From: Corynebacterium falsenii
Lineage (GTDB): Bacteria > Actinomycetota > Actinomycetes > Mycobacteriales > Mycobacteriaceae
Assembly (NCBI RefSeq): GCF_020099275.1
Contig: NZ_CP083646.1
Span: forward strand, 682,001 to 746,000
Length of the DNA: 64,000 bases
Direction of reading: 5' to 3'
Part shown: positions 55,443 to 64,000 of the stretch, piece after piece
How the letters are laid out: each line of letters begins with the position of its first letter
How positions within the stretch are numbered: the first letter of the stretch is position 1
Made by a program: the position numbers and the translations under genes
Notes under the pieces: model-generated
The model's database searches: none
What the model was told of the DNA's origin: nothing
The model's input: the letters and a program-made list of their open reading frames with translations, nothing else

Positions 55443-56663
55443 ATGGATTCCGATAAACCCTTGAGTGCCCGGGAGAAGTGGGGCGAGCCGGCAGCTCGCC
55501 TGCGTCCCGGCGTGCGCGCAGCCGCCCGCAATGTGCGGCGCGTCGCGCCCGTGAAGGGGCTCATGCGCGTGCGCGAGGGGTGGATCTTCGCCCTGCAGTG
55601 CGCGATCGGCGCGGGCCTGGCGCTGTGGGTGGCGGAAAACGTGTTCCAGCACCACCAGCCGTTCTTCGCCCCGATCGCCGCGGTGCTCAGCTTGGGCGTG
55701 AGCTCGGGCAAGAAGCTGCGCCGCGGTTTCGAGTTGGTCCTCGGCGCTTCGGTGGGCGTGGGTATCGGCGACCTGGTGATCTCCAACATCGGCTCGGGGT
55801 ACTGGCAGGTCTCCGTGGTGGTGTTCGTGGCGATCGTGGTGGCGACCTTCGTGGATAAGTCGCCCACGGTGGCTTTCCAGGCGTCCAGCACGGCGGTGCT
55901 GATCGCCACGCTGTTGCCGCCTGGGTCCTCGGCGTCCTTTGACCGCGTCATCGATGCGCTGGTGGGTGGTGTGATCGGCATTGTGGTGATGGCCGTGGTG
56001 CCAAGTTCCCCGCTGAAACCGGCGCGCCGTGAGGTCTCCACGCTCATTTCCAAGGCTGCGCTGGTTCTAGACGATGTGGCTACGGGCATGGATAGGGGTA
56101 GCCGAGAGAAAATTGCGACCGCGCTGCGCACGGCGCGAGGCACGCAGACGACCGTCAACGCTTTGCTGCAAAACGTCGACGGCGGCTCGGAGGCCGTGGT
56201 GGTCTCCCCGGTCTATTGGACCGCGCGGAGGTACACGAAGTCCATGACACGCATTCTCGTGCCGGTGGACAACGTGATGCGCAACGTACGCGTGCTCGCC
56301 CGCCGCGCCGAAACCATGATCGCCGATGGGGTCACCCCGCCGGAGGAGATGATCGAGCTGGTGCGCGGGATCTCCGACGAGCTGGGGCACCTGGGCGCGC
56401 TCTTCGCCGAAGGCGGCACCCGCGGCACCCGCGAGGAAGCCGTGGAGATCCCGGAGATCATCCGCAACCTGCAGCGCCTGGCCGCCGGTGCCACCTTGGA
56501 TATCGCGGACAACACCGGGCTTAGCGGGACGGTGGTGTTGGCGCAATGCCGCAGCATCATCGTGGATGCCCTCCAGGTGTGTGGCTTCTCCCGGGAATCG
56601 GCCCTGGCTACCCTCGTGCCCACGGTGGATAAGCCGTGGCTGCCGCCCGAGGTACGCGAATAA
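55443..56663 (+). CDS. FUSC-family membrane protein (aromatic-acid-exporter-like)
   Basis: 406 residues. N-terminal basic cytoplasmic region, then about six helices: IFALQCAIGAGLALWVAENVF, FFAPIAAVLSLGVSSG, LVLGASVGVGIGDLVI, VSVVVFVAIVVATFVD, TAVLIATLLPPG, ALVGGVIGIVVMAVVPSSP. A long cytoplasmic helical C-terminal half (~190-406) follows. The pattern APIAAVLSLG ... GRG-like is the fusaric-acid-resistance/YccS type. ATG at 55443, 11 nt after the EEP gene. Exported substrate unknown. Confidence 0.85.
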   Translation: MDSDKPLSAREKWGEPAARLRPGVRAAARNVRRVAPVKGLMRVREGWIFALQCAIGAGLALWVAENVFQHHQPFFAPIAAVLSLGVSSGKKLRRGFELVLGASVGVGIGDLVISNIGSGYWQVSVVVFVAIVVATFVDKSPTVAFQASSTAVLIATLLPPGSSASFDRVIDALVGGVIGIVVMAVVPSSPLKPARREVSTLISKAALVLDDVATGMDRGSREKIATALRTARGTQTTVNALLQNVDGGSEAVVVSPVYWTARRYTKSMTRILVPVDNVMRNVRVLARRAETMIADGVTPPEEMIELVRGISDELGHLGALFAEGGTRGTREEAVEIPEIIRNLQRLAAGATLDIADNTGLSGTVVLAQCRSIIVDALQVCGFSRESALATLVPTVDKPWLPPEVRE

Positions 56664-56730
56664 CCTGTGCAGCGGGTGTGCGCGCAGGCAATCGTTGCAG
56701 CGGTAGCGCCGCAGGGAACATGACAGGGGA

Positions 56731-56744
56731 ATGACAAATGTCAT
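56731..56744. promoter_or_regulatory. Candidate operator upstream of the ABC exporter genes
   Basis: ATGACA-AA-TGTCAT, with further TGACA (56721) and GTCATG (56751) words around it. A plausible site for the LuxR-type response regulator encoded downstream; unproven. Confidence 0.5.
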
Positions 56745-56802
56745 GGGAAAGTCATGGCAAAGCACACTGTGGCCAGCGCGCACGGTTCGCGACAGTGGAG
56801 GT

Positions 56803-57825
56803 ATGACGAATTCCAGCACCGATTCCTCCGCAGCGCCCAACTCTCCCGGCTCACCCCATTCACCGGCCGCACCCGCCGTGACCGTCCGGAATATGAGCCG
56901 CGCCTACACCACTGGAAGGCAGTGGTTCCCGGGAGCAGCACAGCGCTTCCTCGCCGTAGACGATGTGAGCTTCACCGTCCAGCACCAGGAAATCTTCGGC
57001 CTCCTCGGAACCAATGGCGCCGGCAAAACCACCACCCTGGAAGTCCTCGAGGGACTGAACGCGCCCACCGAAGGCACCGTCGAAGTGTTTGGCCGAGATC
57101 CGCTGAAGGATCGCGAGCTGGTGCGCCCCGCAATGGGCATCATGTTGCAGTCCGGTGGCCTGCCACGTGAGCTCACGGTCCGAGAGACCATGACCGTGTG
57201 GCGCGGAACTTGCACCCACCCCAGGCCAACGGAGGATGTTCTCCACGATGTTGACCTGGTGCATCGCGCGGATGTTCGCGTCGGGTCACAATCCGGTGGT
57301 GAGCAGCGCCGCCTGGACCTTGCGTGCGCATTGGTGGGAGATCCCGAGCTGTTGTTCCTCGACGAGCCGACCACGGGCCTGGACCCGGAATCCCGCCACC
57401 GAACGTGGGAGTTGTTGCGCAGGCTCAACCAGGGCGGGCTGACCATGATGATTACCACCCACTACATGGAAGAGGCCGAGGCCCTGTGCGACCGCGTCGC
57501 CATCATGGACGGCGGCAAGATCCACATCAGCGACACCGTCGCCGAGCTGAAAAGCACCGTGCCCGCCCAGATCACCTTCGCATGCGCGCCTGATGCCCTT
57601 GACCAGCTTGTTCAAGGAGTACGCGCCAGTGGGATCGTCCACAGCGGGCAGCAGGTCACCGTCTCCACAAAGGCGCTGCAAGAGGACGCGCTTACCGTCC
57701 TGAGCAACGCGCAACGGCTCGGCATCGCCTTGCCGAACTTTGCCGCCCGCCCAGCCAGCTTGGACCAGGTGTTCATGCAGATCGCTGGGGAAGGCGTCTC
57801 TGCGCCGCTAGCGAAAAGCGCCTAG
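56803..57825 (+). CDS. ABC transporter ATP-binding protein (DrrA/CcmA type)
   Basis: 340 residues from ATG at 56803. GGAGG sits only 2 nt upstream, so the start may instead be leaderless or lie at 56731. ATPase domain: Walker A GTNGAGKTTTLEVLEG, Q-loop MLQSGGLP, signature QSGGEQRRLDLA, Walker B LLFLDEPTTGLD and switch histidine TTHYMEE. The C-terminal ~90 residues are the DrrA-type regulatory extension. Pairs with the permease 107 bp downstream. Likely a multidrug or antimicrobial-peptide exporter controlled by the two-component system that follows. Confidence 0.93.
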   Translation: MTNSSTDSSAAPNSPGSPHSPAAPAVTVRNMSRAYTTGRQWFPGAAQRFLAVDDVSFTVQHQEIFGLLGTNGAGKTTTLEVLEGLNAPTEGTVEVFGRDPLKDRELVRPAMGIMLQSGGLPRELTVRETMTVWRGTCTHPRPTEDVLHDVDLVHRADVRVGSQSGGEQRRLDLACALVGDPELLFLDEPTTGLDPESRHRTWELLRRLNQGGLTMMITTHYMEEAEALCDRVAIMDGGKIHISDTVAELKSTVPAQITFACAPDALDQLVQGVRASGIVHSGQQVTVSTKALQEDALTVLSNAQRLGIALPNFAARPASLDQVFMQIAGEGVSAPLAKSA

Positions 57826-57932
57826 GTCACGTCCTGACCCCCTGCAGTCACGTCAGCTGCATTCGCATCAGCTGCAACCCGTCCACTGCATTTGTGCCGA
57901 CCATCCAGCTCACACCAGAAAGGACCTTCCCC

Positions 57933-58784
57933 ATGAACGCCACGCCCCCTACTGCCACGTCAGCTCCCACCCGAGAACCACATTCTCGCTCCCCGAGGAA
58001 GAACCGCATGCTGCCGCTTGCCCTCGGCGAGTGGAAGCAGTTTCGCCGCAACAAGGTCATCGTCTTCATGGTGATCCTCGTTCTCATCTTCATCCCGTTG
58101 AGCACCATGGGGTCAGTCGGCGGTAGCGATTCGCCAGAAAAGGCGCGCGTCGCCGCCGCCTTTTCCCTTCAGCTGCTACTGCTCATGGCCGTGACCTATG
58201 TGCTGTTCTATTCCGTGCTGTCCATGGCCACCACCCGCCGCGATGAGGGGGTGCTCAAAAGGTTGCGCACCGGCGAGGCCCGTGACCGCGACATCCTCAT
58301 CGCCATCTGCATGCCGTCCGCTGTGTTTGTCCTCATTGCTGCGATCGTCACGCCCATCATCGTCATGGTGATGGGGTCCGCCCCACCGGTGAACGTTGGC
58401 TTCTACATCCTGGCCGTCCTGTGCGGAATCGTCCTGGGGGCCACGACAGGGTTCATCACCTCGACATACACCAAAAATGCTGAGGCAGCGCAGGTCACGT
58501 CCTTCCCCGTTGTCATTCTCGCGATGCTGTCGCTCACCATGGTTCGTCCCTTCCTTCCCGACGCCTTGCAGGTTATCGGGGAGAAGAACCCCTTCGGCCT
58601 CATGCTCGACCTCGTCAACATCGGTTGGGCAGGGGTGGTCGCTCCGGAACCTGGTGAGAATCCCATGTCCAAGAGCTTCGCCGACACCCTCCGCGAAGGC
58701 GGTTTAGTGGCGATTCAGTTGGTGGTGTGGTGCGTGGCGCTTGTCTATGTGACACAGCGCGTGATGCGCTGGGATCCGCGCTAG
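57933..58784 (+). CDS. ABC-2 type transporter permease
   Basis: 283 residues from ATG at 57933, with AAGGA upstream. A polar N-terminus of ~35 residues and six hydrophobic segments: KVIVFMVILVLIFIPLSTMG, AAAFSLQLLLLMAVTYVLFYSVL, AVFVLIAAIVTPIIVMVMG, GFYILAVLCGIVLGATTGFIT, FPVVILAMLSLTMVRPFLP, AIQLVVWCVALVYVTQRV. The motif TTRRDEGVLKRLRTGEA is the cytoplasmic coupling sequence of ABC-2 permeases. Partner of the preceding ATPase. Confidence 0.92.
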   Translation: MNATPPTATSAPTREPHSRSPRKNRMLPLALGEWKQFRRNKVIVFMVILVLIFIPLSTMGSVGGSDSPEKARVAAAFSLQLLLLMAVTYVLFYSVLSMATTRRDEGVLKRLRTGEARDRDILIAICMPSAVFVLIAAIVTPIIVMVMGSAPPVNVGFYILAVLCGIVLGATTGFITSTYTKNAEAAQVTSFPVVILAMLSLTMVRPFLPDALQVIGEKNPFGLMLDLVNIGWAGVVAPEPGENPMSKSFADTLREGGLVAIQLVVWCVALVYVTQRVMRWDPR

Positions 58785-58850
58785 TTCTCGGATGAACGTC
58801 TGGTTGTTGTGCAATGGCTGTCCACCTTCATCGCTAGGATCTGATCTACG

Positions 58851-60056
58851 ATGAAACTTTCTCGCAGAAACCCCGCCACGCTTGCCGCGCTCACTCGCCT
58901 CAGTCTCCTTGGTACGGCGTTGTTTGTCGCGGTGTTTGGCGCTGTGGCCTACATTTCGTACGTGGTCGAGTACGTCGCAACCTGGCCCGCCGTGGTCGCC
59001 GCCCTCTTGTCCGCTCCCGCGTGCATTCTTGGGCTGCTGTCCATGATGTGGGCGCCGGCGTTGCGCATGGAATCGACCCCGGCCGAGCTGCGCCGCTTTG
59101 CGATAGTCCTGCGCCTGGAAACTGCGGTGACCGTTCTTGGCACGGCGGGCGGGCTGGGGCTCGTCGTGTGGGCAGACCTGCCGTGGCGTTGGGTCGGGTT
59201 GTTGCTGTGTTTGTGGAGCTCACTGTTCGCGGGGTTCGCCGTGATCCCGTGGGTTTCGCACTCGAAGCTGCTCACCCTAGCCATCGTTGTGGCTCTGATC
59301 TACCCGGCTCAATGGCTGGGGCTCCTTGTGCTGATCTGGCCCGTGGTTGGCGCAATCAGTACGTGGTTTTCACAGTGGTCCTTTGACGCATTGAAGAGTC
59401 AGCAGCGCTCTCACGAAGTCGAATCCGCACTGCAGCTCTCGCAAGAGCGGCTGCGTATCGCCCAGGAACTTCACGACTCCCTGGGCCAGCAGCTCGCCGC
59501 CATGTCGCTGAAAACCCAGCTTGCCATGGCCTTTGCCGATGCCGACGATCCCCGCCTGCACGATGAACTCCGCGACCTGCAATCCTTGATCAGGGACTCG
59601 TCCGAGCAGATGCGCGACGTTGTTCGCGGCTACCGCACGGTCAGTTCCACCGTGGAACTCGAGGGTGCCCGGTCGTTGCTGGAAAGTAGTGGCGTCGAGG
59701 TAAAAATAGCCGGCGAACTGCCGGACCTTGGCGCGGAGAAGGACACCATGATTGGTTGGTTTATCCGAGAGGCGGCCACGAATGTGGTGCGCCATGCGCG
59801 GGCTTCGTGGGTTCGTTGTGATCTGACGCCACAAGCCATCACCATCACGAACGACGGTGCGGGTGATGACATGCGACCGCTGTCCGGATTGGAGGCGATC
59901 CGGCGCCGGTGTGCTCTGATGGGGGCAAGGCTTAGCGTCGCTCGTGGTGACCGCGGCGAGTTCGCGGTGAGTGTTCGGTGGGATGGCGCGGATGAGGGAG
60001 ACGGAGTGGACGCAGTTGGTGCAGGCAACGCACAGACGAGCGGGGAGGAATGCTGA
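58851..60056 (+). CDS. Two-component sensor histidine kinase (NarL/DesK type)
   Basis: 401 residues. About five or six N-terminal membrane helices without a large external domain, so it probably senses a membrane-located signal or the transporter. HisKA_3 dimerisation box: ERLRIAQELHDSLGQQLAAMSLKTQLA (phospho-accepting His in ELHDSLG). The ATPase domain has REAATNVVRHARAS (N box) and NDGAGDDMRPLSGLEAIRRR (G boxes). The stop codon overlaps the regulator start (TGATG). Located directly after the ABC exporter genes; likely controls them. Confidence 0.92.
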   Translation: MKLSRRNPATLAALTRLSLLGTALFVAVFGAVAYISYVVEYVATWPAVVAALLSAPACILGLLSMMWAPALRMESTPAELRRFAIVLRLETAVTVLGTAGGLGLVVWADLPWRWVGLLLCLWSSLFAGFAVIPWVSHSKLLTLAIVVALIYPAQWLGLLVLIWPVVGAISTWFSQWSFDALKSQQRSHEVESALQLSQERLRIAQELHDSLGQQLAAMSLKTQLAMAFADADDPRLHDELRDLQSLIRDSSEQMRDVVRGYRTVSSTVELEGARSLLESSGVEVKIAGELPDLGAEKDTMIGWFIREAATNVVRHARASWVRCDLTPQAITITNDGAGDDMRPLSGLEAIRRRCALMGARLSVARGDRGEFAVSVRWDGADEGDGVDAVGAGNAQTSGEEC

Positions 60057-60697
60057 TGCAGAACGGTGAAGCGCCCGTGCGCGTGGCGATTGCGGATGAT
60101 GAAACGCTCATTGCTACGTCGCTGGCAACGCTGCTGTCGCTCGAGGCCGATATCGAGGTGGTCGCCACCTTCGGCTCGGGGGAAGAACTGGTGAATTGGG
60201 CGCGCGTGCACCCGGTGGACGTGTGCGTGGTGGATCTGCACATGCCGGGCATTGACGGGGTGGCCACGACCGAGCGGCTGTGCGCGGCAGGAGATGCAGC
60301 GGAAAGACCAGCGGACATCGGCGTGCTAATTGTGACCAGCCACGCACAACCGCAGGGGATGCAGCGGGCGTTGGCGGCTGGGGCGCGCGGCTTCGTGCCG
60401 AAGACGGCCTCGGCCAAGGAGTTCGCCACCGCGATCCGCACGGTATTTCAGGGTCGGCGCTACATCGATTCGCAGGTCGCGGCCGCCGCGTTCGAGGCCA
60501 CCCGTAGCCCCCTCACACCTCGTGAGAAAGAACTGCTGGAGCTGGTGCCGGATGGGCAGAGCGTGGAACAGCTCGCGGAGGTGGTGTGCCTGGCGCCCGG
60601 GACGGTGCGGAACTACCTGAGCTCGGCCATGAGCAAGACGGGCGGGGCGAACCGGTTTGAGGCCTACAAGATCGCGGCGGAGAAGGGGTGGATCTAG
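60056..60697 (+). CDS. LuxR-type response regulator
   Basis: 213 residues from ATG at 60056, seven bases after GGAGG; an ATG six bases earlier lacks spacing. Receiver domain with acidic pocket ADD (residues 13-15), phospho-acceptor D60 (VCVVDLHMPG) and K in FVPKTAS. LuxR-type helix-turn-helix: LTPREKELLELVPDGQSVEQLAEVVCLAPGTVRNYLSSAMSKTGG. Coupled to the kinase gene. Its natural target is the ABC transporter promoter at about 56.7 kb. Confidence 0.93.
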   Translation: MQNGEAPVRVAIADDETLIATSLATLLSLEADIEVVATFGSGEELVNWARVHPVDVCVVDLHMPGIDGVATTERLCAAGDAAERPADIGVLIVTSHAQPQGMQRALAAGARGFVPKTASAKEFATAIRTVFQGRRYIDSQVAAAAFEATRSPLTPREKELLELVPDGQSVEQLAEVVCLAPGTVRNYLSSAMSKTGGANRFEAYKIAAEKGWI

Positions 60698-60775
60698 CCC
60701 CAGCCCAAACCAGCCGCGCGAAACCAGCCCCAGCCCAAACCAGCCGCGCGAAACCAGCCCCAGCCCAAACCAGCC
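60698..60775. repeat. Tandem 30-bp repeat, 2.6 copies
   Basis: Units at 60698-60727 and 60728-60757 are identical, and 60758-60775 repeats the first 18 bases. It fills the gap between two convergent genes (stops at 60697 and 60782) and starts at the base after the regulator stop. No hairpin terminator is visible. Confidence 0.93.
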
Positions 60776-60781
60776 CCGGCG

Positions 60782-61657
60782 CTAGAAGCGCACGAACTGC
60801 CCGTCGCGCAGGTGCCGGTAGAACGTCACCGATTGCAGCGGCCGCGGGTGCTCCGTGCCGTCGCGGACCACGCGCATGTCCTCGCCGCCGGCCTGCAGCG
60901 CCCGGCCTTGCAGCACCGACGGCTCCGCCGCCACCGGTCGCTTGATCCGACCGAACAGGCCGCGCCGGGGCAGTGGCGGGCGCTGCACCGCCGCCAAGCC
61001 GGGCGCATCCGGCGTGGGCACCATGCGCACCCCGTTGGTGAACACGGCTTTGCGGCCGTGGTTGTCGCGGCCGGTGGCGTCGTGGGCGTAGAGCGTCTCC
61101 GAGTCCACGATCACCTCGCCGACCAGGGGCTGCACCTCGCCCTCCCGCATGGGGCCAGTAATCTCCGCGAGGCCCAGAGTCACCAATCCGTGGTCGTCCC
61201 GAATCAGCGGCACCGAGACAGCGGGGGCTGTCAGCGCGGAATGGAGGAGGGTTCGGGGATGCGTTGCGGCGTCGATACCCCAGACCGTGGCGACCAAAGA
61301 ATCCGGCGACAGAGGCACATACGCCACCTCCACCCACAGCGCATCGATGCGCATGAGCTTGGAGACCACCGCGGCCAGCGCAGCGTCCGTGCCATGAACG
61401 ATCACGCGCACACGCTCCGTGACCTGGTGCGGATCGGGCTTCGGCGTGCCCTGGTAGGACACGTCCGGGCGCTGCGTTAGCTCCTCCAGCGACTCAGTCT
61501 CCCCGCCAGTGTATTGGCTGGGCAGTGGATCGAAGATTTTCAGGTCGCGGCGACCGGGAACCTCTGGCATAGTTACGGACTCGACGCGCTCGCCGGGCAG
61601 GATCGGTGTGTCCAATTGCCGATCGTCGGGAACCCCACAGCGCAAGAGAAACAGCAT
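60782..61657 (-). CDS. Conserved hypothetical protein upstream of purA
   Basis: 291 residues, soluble, no signal peptide. Visible segments: RVRVIVHGTDAALAAVVSKLMRIDALWVEVAYVPL, VSVPLIRDDHGLVTLGLAEITGP, EVIVDSETLYAHDATG and a final YRHLRDGQFVRF. No catalytic motif recognised. Mycobacteria also have a hypothetical protein (Rv0358) next to purA, which may correspond. ATG at 61657 has a weak AGG upstream. An AACAC/GTGTT palindrome lies 25 bp upstream. Confidence 0.7.
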   Translation of the reverse strand: MLFLLRCGVPDDRQLDTPILPGERVESVTMPEVPGRRDLKIFDPLPSQYTGGETESLEELTQRPDVSYQGTPKPDPHQVTERVRVIVHGTDAALAAVVSKLMRIDALWVEVAYVPLSPDSLVATVWGIDAATHPRTLLHSALTAPAVSVPLIRDDHGLVTLGLAEITGPMREGEVQPLVGEVIVDSETLYAHDATGRDNHGRKAVFTNGVRMVPTPDAPGLAAVQRPPLPRRGLFGRIKRPVAAEPSVLQGRALQAGGEDMRVVRDGTEHPRPLQSVTFYRHLRDGQFVRF

Positions 61658-61681
61658 GGTTATCGCCTAAAACTTTCGTGA

Positions 61682-61693
61682 AACACTTGTGTT
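61682..61693. promoter_or_regulatory. Palindrome resembling the TetR operators
   Basis: AACAC-TT-GTGTT. It shares ACACTTGTGTT with the 26-bp operator at 47082-47107. Lies in the promoter region of the hypothetical gene and upstream of purA. Confidence 0.4.
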
Positions 61694-61801
61694 CATAGTA
61701 AAATAATGCAACGTCTGTGCCCAGCCTGTGCCCACCATACGCTCCGGCAAAACGCGCGAACACTTCCGCGCCAACCGCCGCAGCTTGAGGTGGGCTCAAG
61801 T

Positions 61802-61834
61802 ATGCACACGCATGTACGAGCATGCACACGCATG
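61802..61834. repeat. Direct repeat ATGCACACGCATG, 20-bp spacing
   Basis: Identical 13-bp copies at 61802-61814 and 61822-61834, 55 bp before the purA start. Each is itself partly palindromic (ATGC/GCAT). Could be a regulatory array for purA; unproven. Confidence 0.6.
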
Positions 61835-61888
61835 AGTGCGGCGAAAAACGCAGCACAATTATTCAATCAGTGAGGACGTGTTTACCAC

Positions 61889-63178
61889 ATGGCAGCGATC
61901 ATTGTTGTCGGCGCTCAATGGGGCGATGAAGGTAAGGGCAAGGCCACCGATATCCTCGGCGGCAAAGTGGACTATGTGGTCAAGCCAAACGGCGGCAACA
62001 ACGCGGGGCACACCGTGGTCGTCGGCGGCGAAAAGTACGAGCTGAAGCTCCTGCCCGCCGGTGTGCTCTCCGAAAACGCCACCCCCGTCATCGGCAACGG
62101 CTGCGTGGTGAACCTCGAGGCCCTGTTTGAGGAAATCGACGGCCTCGAAGCCCGCGGCGCCAACGCCTCCCGCCTGCGCGTCTCCGCCAACGCCCAGCTG
62201 GTCGCGCCGTACCACGTGGCGATGGACCGCGTGGCCGAGCGCTTCCTGGGCAAGCGCGCCATCGGCACCACCGGCCGCGGCATCGGCCCGACCTACGCCG
62301 ACAAGGTCTCCCGCGTGGGCATCCGCGCCCAGGACCTGCTCGACGAGTCCATCCTGCGCCAGAAGATCGAAGGCGCACTGGACCAGAAGAACCAGATCCT
62401 CGTGAAGATCTACAACCGCAAGGCCGTGGACGCCGACGAGGTCGTGGACTACTTCCTCTCCCACGCCGACCGCCTCAAGCCCATGCTCATCGATGCGGAA
62501 TACGAACTCAACAAGGCACTCGATGAAGGCAAGCACGTGCTCATGGAGGGCGGCCAGGCCACCATGCTGGACGTGGACCACGGCACCTACCCCTTCGTCA
62601 CGTCCTCCAACCCCACCACCGGCGGCGCGTGCGTGGGGTCCGGCATCGGCCCCACGAAGATCACCAGCTCCCTGGGCATCATCAAGGCCTACACCACCCG
62701 CGTGGGCGCCGGCCCGTTCCCCACGGAACTGTTCGACAAGTGGGGCGAGTTCCTGCAGACCACCGGCGGCGAGGTGGGCGTGAACACCGGCCGCAAGCGC
62801 CGCACCGGCTGGTACGACTCGGTGATCGCCCGCTACGCCTCCCGCGTCAACGGCTTCACGGACCTGTTCCTCACCAAGCTGGACGTGCTCACCGGCATCG
62901 GCGAGATCCCGATCTGCGTGGCCTACGACGTGGACGGCGTGCGCCACGATGAGATGCCCATGACGCAGACCGAGTTCCATCACGCCACGCCGATCTACGA
63001 GACCATGCCTGCCTGGGACGAGGACATCACCGGTTGCACCACCTTCGATGAACTTCCGGAGAAGGCGCAGGCTTATGTGAAGCGCTTGGAGGAGCTGTCC
63101 GGCTGCCGGATCTCCTACATCGGTGTGGGCCCGGGCCGCGATCAGACCATCGTTGTGCACGACGTGATGGAGAACTAG
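61889..63178 (+). CDS. purA: Adenylosuccinate synthetase
   Basis: GTP-dependent conversion of IMP and aspartate to adenylosuccinate. 429 residues. P-loop-like [75 protein letters not shown], and [12 protein letters not shown] for GTP/IMP contacts, KLDVLTG at the guanine site. ATG at 61889 with GAGGAC upstream. Followed after 3 nt by the GNAT-like gene. Confidence 0.98.
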   Translation: MAAIIVVGAQWGDEGKGKATDILGGKVDYVVKPNGGNNAGHTVVVGGEKYELKLLPAGVLSENATPVIGNGCVVNLEALFEEIDGLEARGANASRLRVSANAQLVAPYHVAMDRVAERFLGKRAIGTTGRGIGPTYADKVSRVGIRAQDLLDESILRQKIEGALDQKNQILVKIYNRKAVDADEVVDYFLSHADRLKPMLIDAEYELNKALDEGKHVLMEGGQATMLDVDHGTYPFVTSSNPTTGGACVGSGIGPTKITSSLGIIKAYTTRVGAGPFPTELFDKWGEFLQTTGGEVGVNTGRKRRTGWYDSVIARYASRVNGFTDLFLTKLDVLTGIGEIPICVAYDVDGVRHDEMPMTQTEFHHATPIYETMPAWDEDITGCTTFDELPEKAQAYVKRLEELSGCRISYIGVGPGRDQTIVVHDVMEN

Positions 63179-63181
63179 CTC

Positions 63182-64000
63182 GTGGTTGATGTGGCCTCGC
63201 TCCCCGAGGTCATCGACGGCCCCGGCGACCTGCAGCTGCGCCGGCTGGATCCCGCGTTGGCGGCTGAGGTGGAGGGGTACGTGGTGGCGTCGACCACAGA
63301 GGCCGAGCGGGAGGAGCTCTTCCGCTATTACACGCGCTCCGTCTTCCCGCTGGACGAGTTTGTCGAGGCTCCTGGGCGCATCACGTATGGGTTGTTCGCG
63401 GGTGAGCGGTTCGTGGGGCAGACTTCTATATACGACGCCAACGTGGGCGCAGATCACGTGACGCTGGGGTTCACCTACGTTCTGCCTGGGGAACGGGGGA
63501 GGGGGTATAACCCTGCGCTGAAGATGATGCTGTTCGGTGAGCTGGCGCGGCGCGGAGTGCGCGGGGTGTGGTTCCGGATGGATGCGGAGAACGAGGCCTC
63601 GCGGCGTGGAGTGGAGCGCGCCGGGGCGGTGTTCTCGCACGTGGATGAGGCGCCGCGGGAGTATCCGGACGGGCGCGTGGGTGAATCGCTGTACTTCTTC
63701 CGGACGTTGGTGCCGGTGGACTGGGTGTTTGCGGCGTCTAATGGTTTCGCGGTGCGCGTGCAGGATGCCGGGGAGCTGCGGGAGCTGCTGCGGTTGGCGC
63801 TGGGCGCTGGTGGTGCCGGTGGTGTGGACTGGGTGCAGATCCAGCACGCGCAGGAAGACGGCATGTTTGTCGCCTTCGATGCCCACAGCACTGCTGATGC
63901 CTGGATGGTCAGCGCCGACGAACGCCACCAACCCGCACTTGCCGACGTGCTCGGCGTGCCGCTCACTGCCGATGCTGCCCACCGCGCCCTCGACCGCCTG
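63182..64000 (+). CDS. GNAT-like N-acetyltransferase with C-terminal extension (partial)
   Basis: Open frame of 273 codons from GTG at 63182 running off the window end. Residues ~90-185 form a GNAT-type core: HVTLGFTYVLPGERGRGYNPALKMMLF has the acetyl-CoA pyrophosphate loop (R/Q-x-x-G-x-G/Y variant RGRGY), then VWFRMDAENEASRRGVERAGAVF, and YPDGRVGESLYFFRTL. A second region begins near residue 180 (DWVFAASNGFAVRVQDAGELRELL). Three bases after purA, so probably co-transcribed. Substrate unknown; start not certain. Confidence 0.75.
   Translation, partial: MVDVASLPEVIDGPGDLQLRRLDPALAAEVEGYVVASTTEAEREELFRYYTRSVFPLDEFVEAPGRITYGLFAGERFVGQTSIYDANVGADHVTLGFTYVLPGERGRGYNPALKMMLFGELARRGVRGVWFRMDAENEASRRGVERAGAVFSHVDEAPREYPDGRVGESLYFFRTLVPVDWVFAASNGFAVRVQDAGELRELLRLALGAGGAGGVDWVQIQHAQEDGMFVAFDAHSTADAWMVSADERHQPALADVLGVPLTADAAHRALDRL

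Noticed and set aside
61859..63982. 707-codon frame antisense to purA and the following gene
   Set aside because: Shadow of purA; product is compositionally biased and lacks a start with a ribosome-binding site.

Overview
The window is high-GC actinobacterial DNA, most likely from a Corynebacterium. Three signs point there. The heat-shock genes dnaK-grpE-dnaJ-hspR and clpB carry HspR/HAIR operators of the CTTGAGT-N7-ACTCAAG type. Many neighbourhoods match corynebacterial or mycobacterial order: the Fe-S reductase near dnaK, a flavohemoprotein-like gene beside clpB, pyrE-TrmH-fda-DUF3151, and a GH76 homologue. An LAXTG wall-anchor motif is also present. The species cannot be fixed from the sequence alone. 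No rRNA, tRNA, CRISPR array or complete insertion sequence was seen.

Layout. 1-3.8 kb: a membrane Fe-S oxidoreductase (cut by the window edge) and an esterase, both on the minus strand. 3.8-12.2 kb: the heat-shock locus. It is split: a broken surface-protein gene and a DUF1444-like gene, both on the opposite strand, lie between grpE and dnaJ-hspR. 12.2-18.2 kb: a probable glutarate/lysine catabolic module (class III CoA-transferase, glutaryl-CoA dehydrogenase, IclR regulator, basic amino-acid permease, flavin monooxygenase). 18.3-22.4 kb: a DUF1023 hydrolase with a small ESX-like partner, a nitrilase-family amidase and a flavohemoprotein-like reductase. 22.7-27.1 kb: clpB under two HAIR boxes, then an aldehyde dehydrogenase. 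27.1-34.7 kb is accessory: HNH/DUF222 endonuclease, GltS-type transporter, a rhodanese lacking its cysteine, an orphan EIIA-Glc-like protein lacking one active-site histidine, a membrane protein and an SDR.

34.7-45.4 kb: glycine cleavage (tandem glycine riboswitch, gcvP, gcvT; gcvH separate), NAD synthesis (nadA-nadC) and pyrE. 45.4-49.2 kb: an RNA methyltransferase, a TetR regulator with two perfect palindromic operators facing a membrane protein, and a GH76 homologue. 49.3-52.7 kb: the most interesting cluster, encoding ApbE flavin transferase, a truncated secreted peptide, a ferric-reductase-like haem membrane protein, a NuoF-like flavoprotein and a 3Fe-4S ferredoxin. It looks like a compact trans-membrane electron-transfer chain whose flavinylated carrier appears to be reduced to a stub. 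52.8-64 kb: fda, DUF3151, an EEP-family hydrolase, a FUSC permease, an ABC exporter with its own two-component system, a hypothetical protein, purA and a GNAT-like protein that runs off the end.

Start codons were chosen from Shine-Dalgarno sites, overlaps and family N-termini. Several genes have plausible leaderless or non-ATG starts, noted individually.
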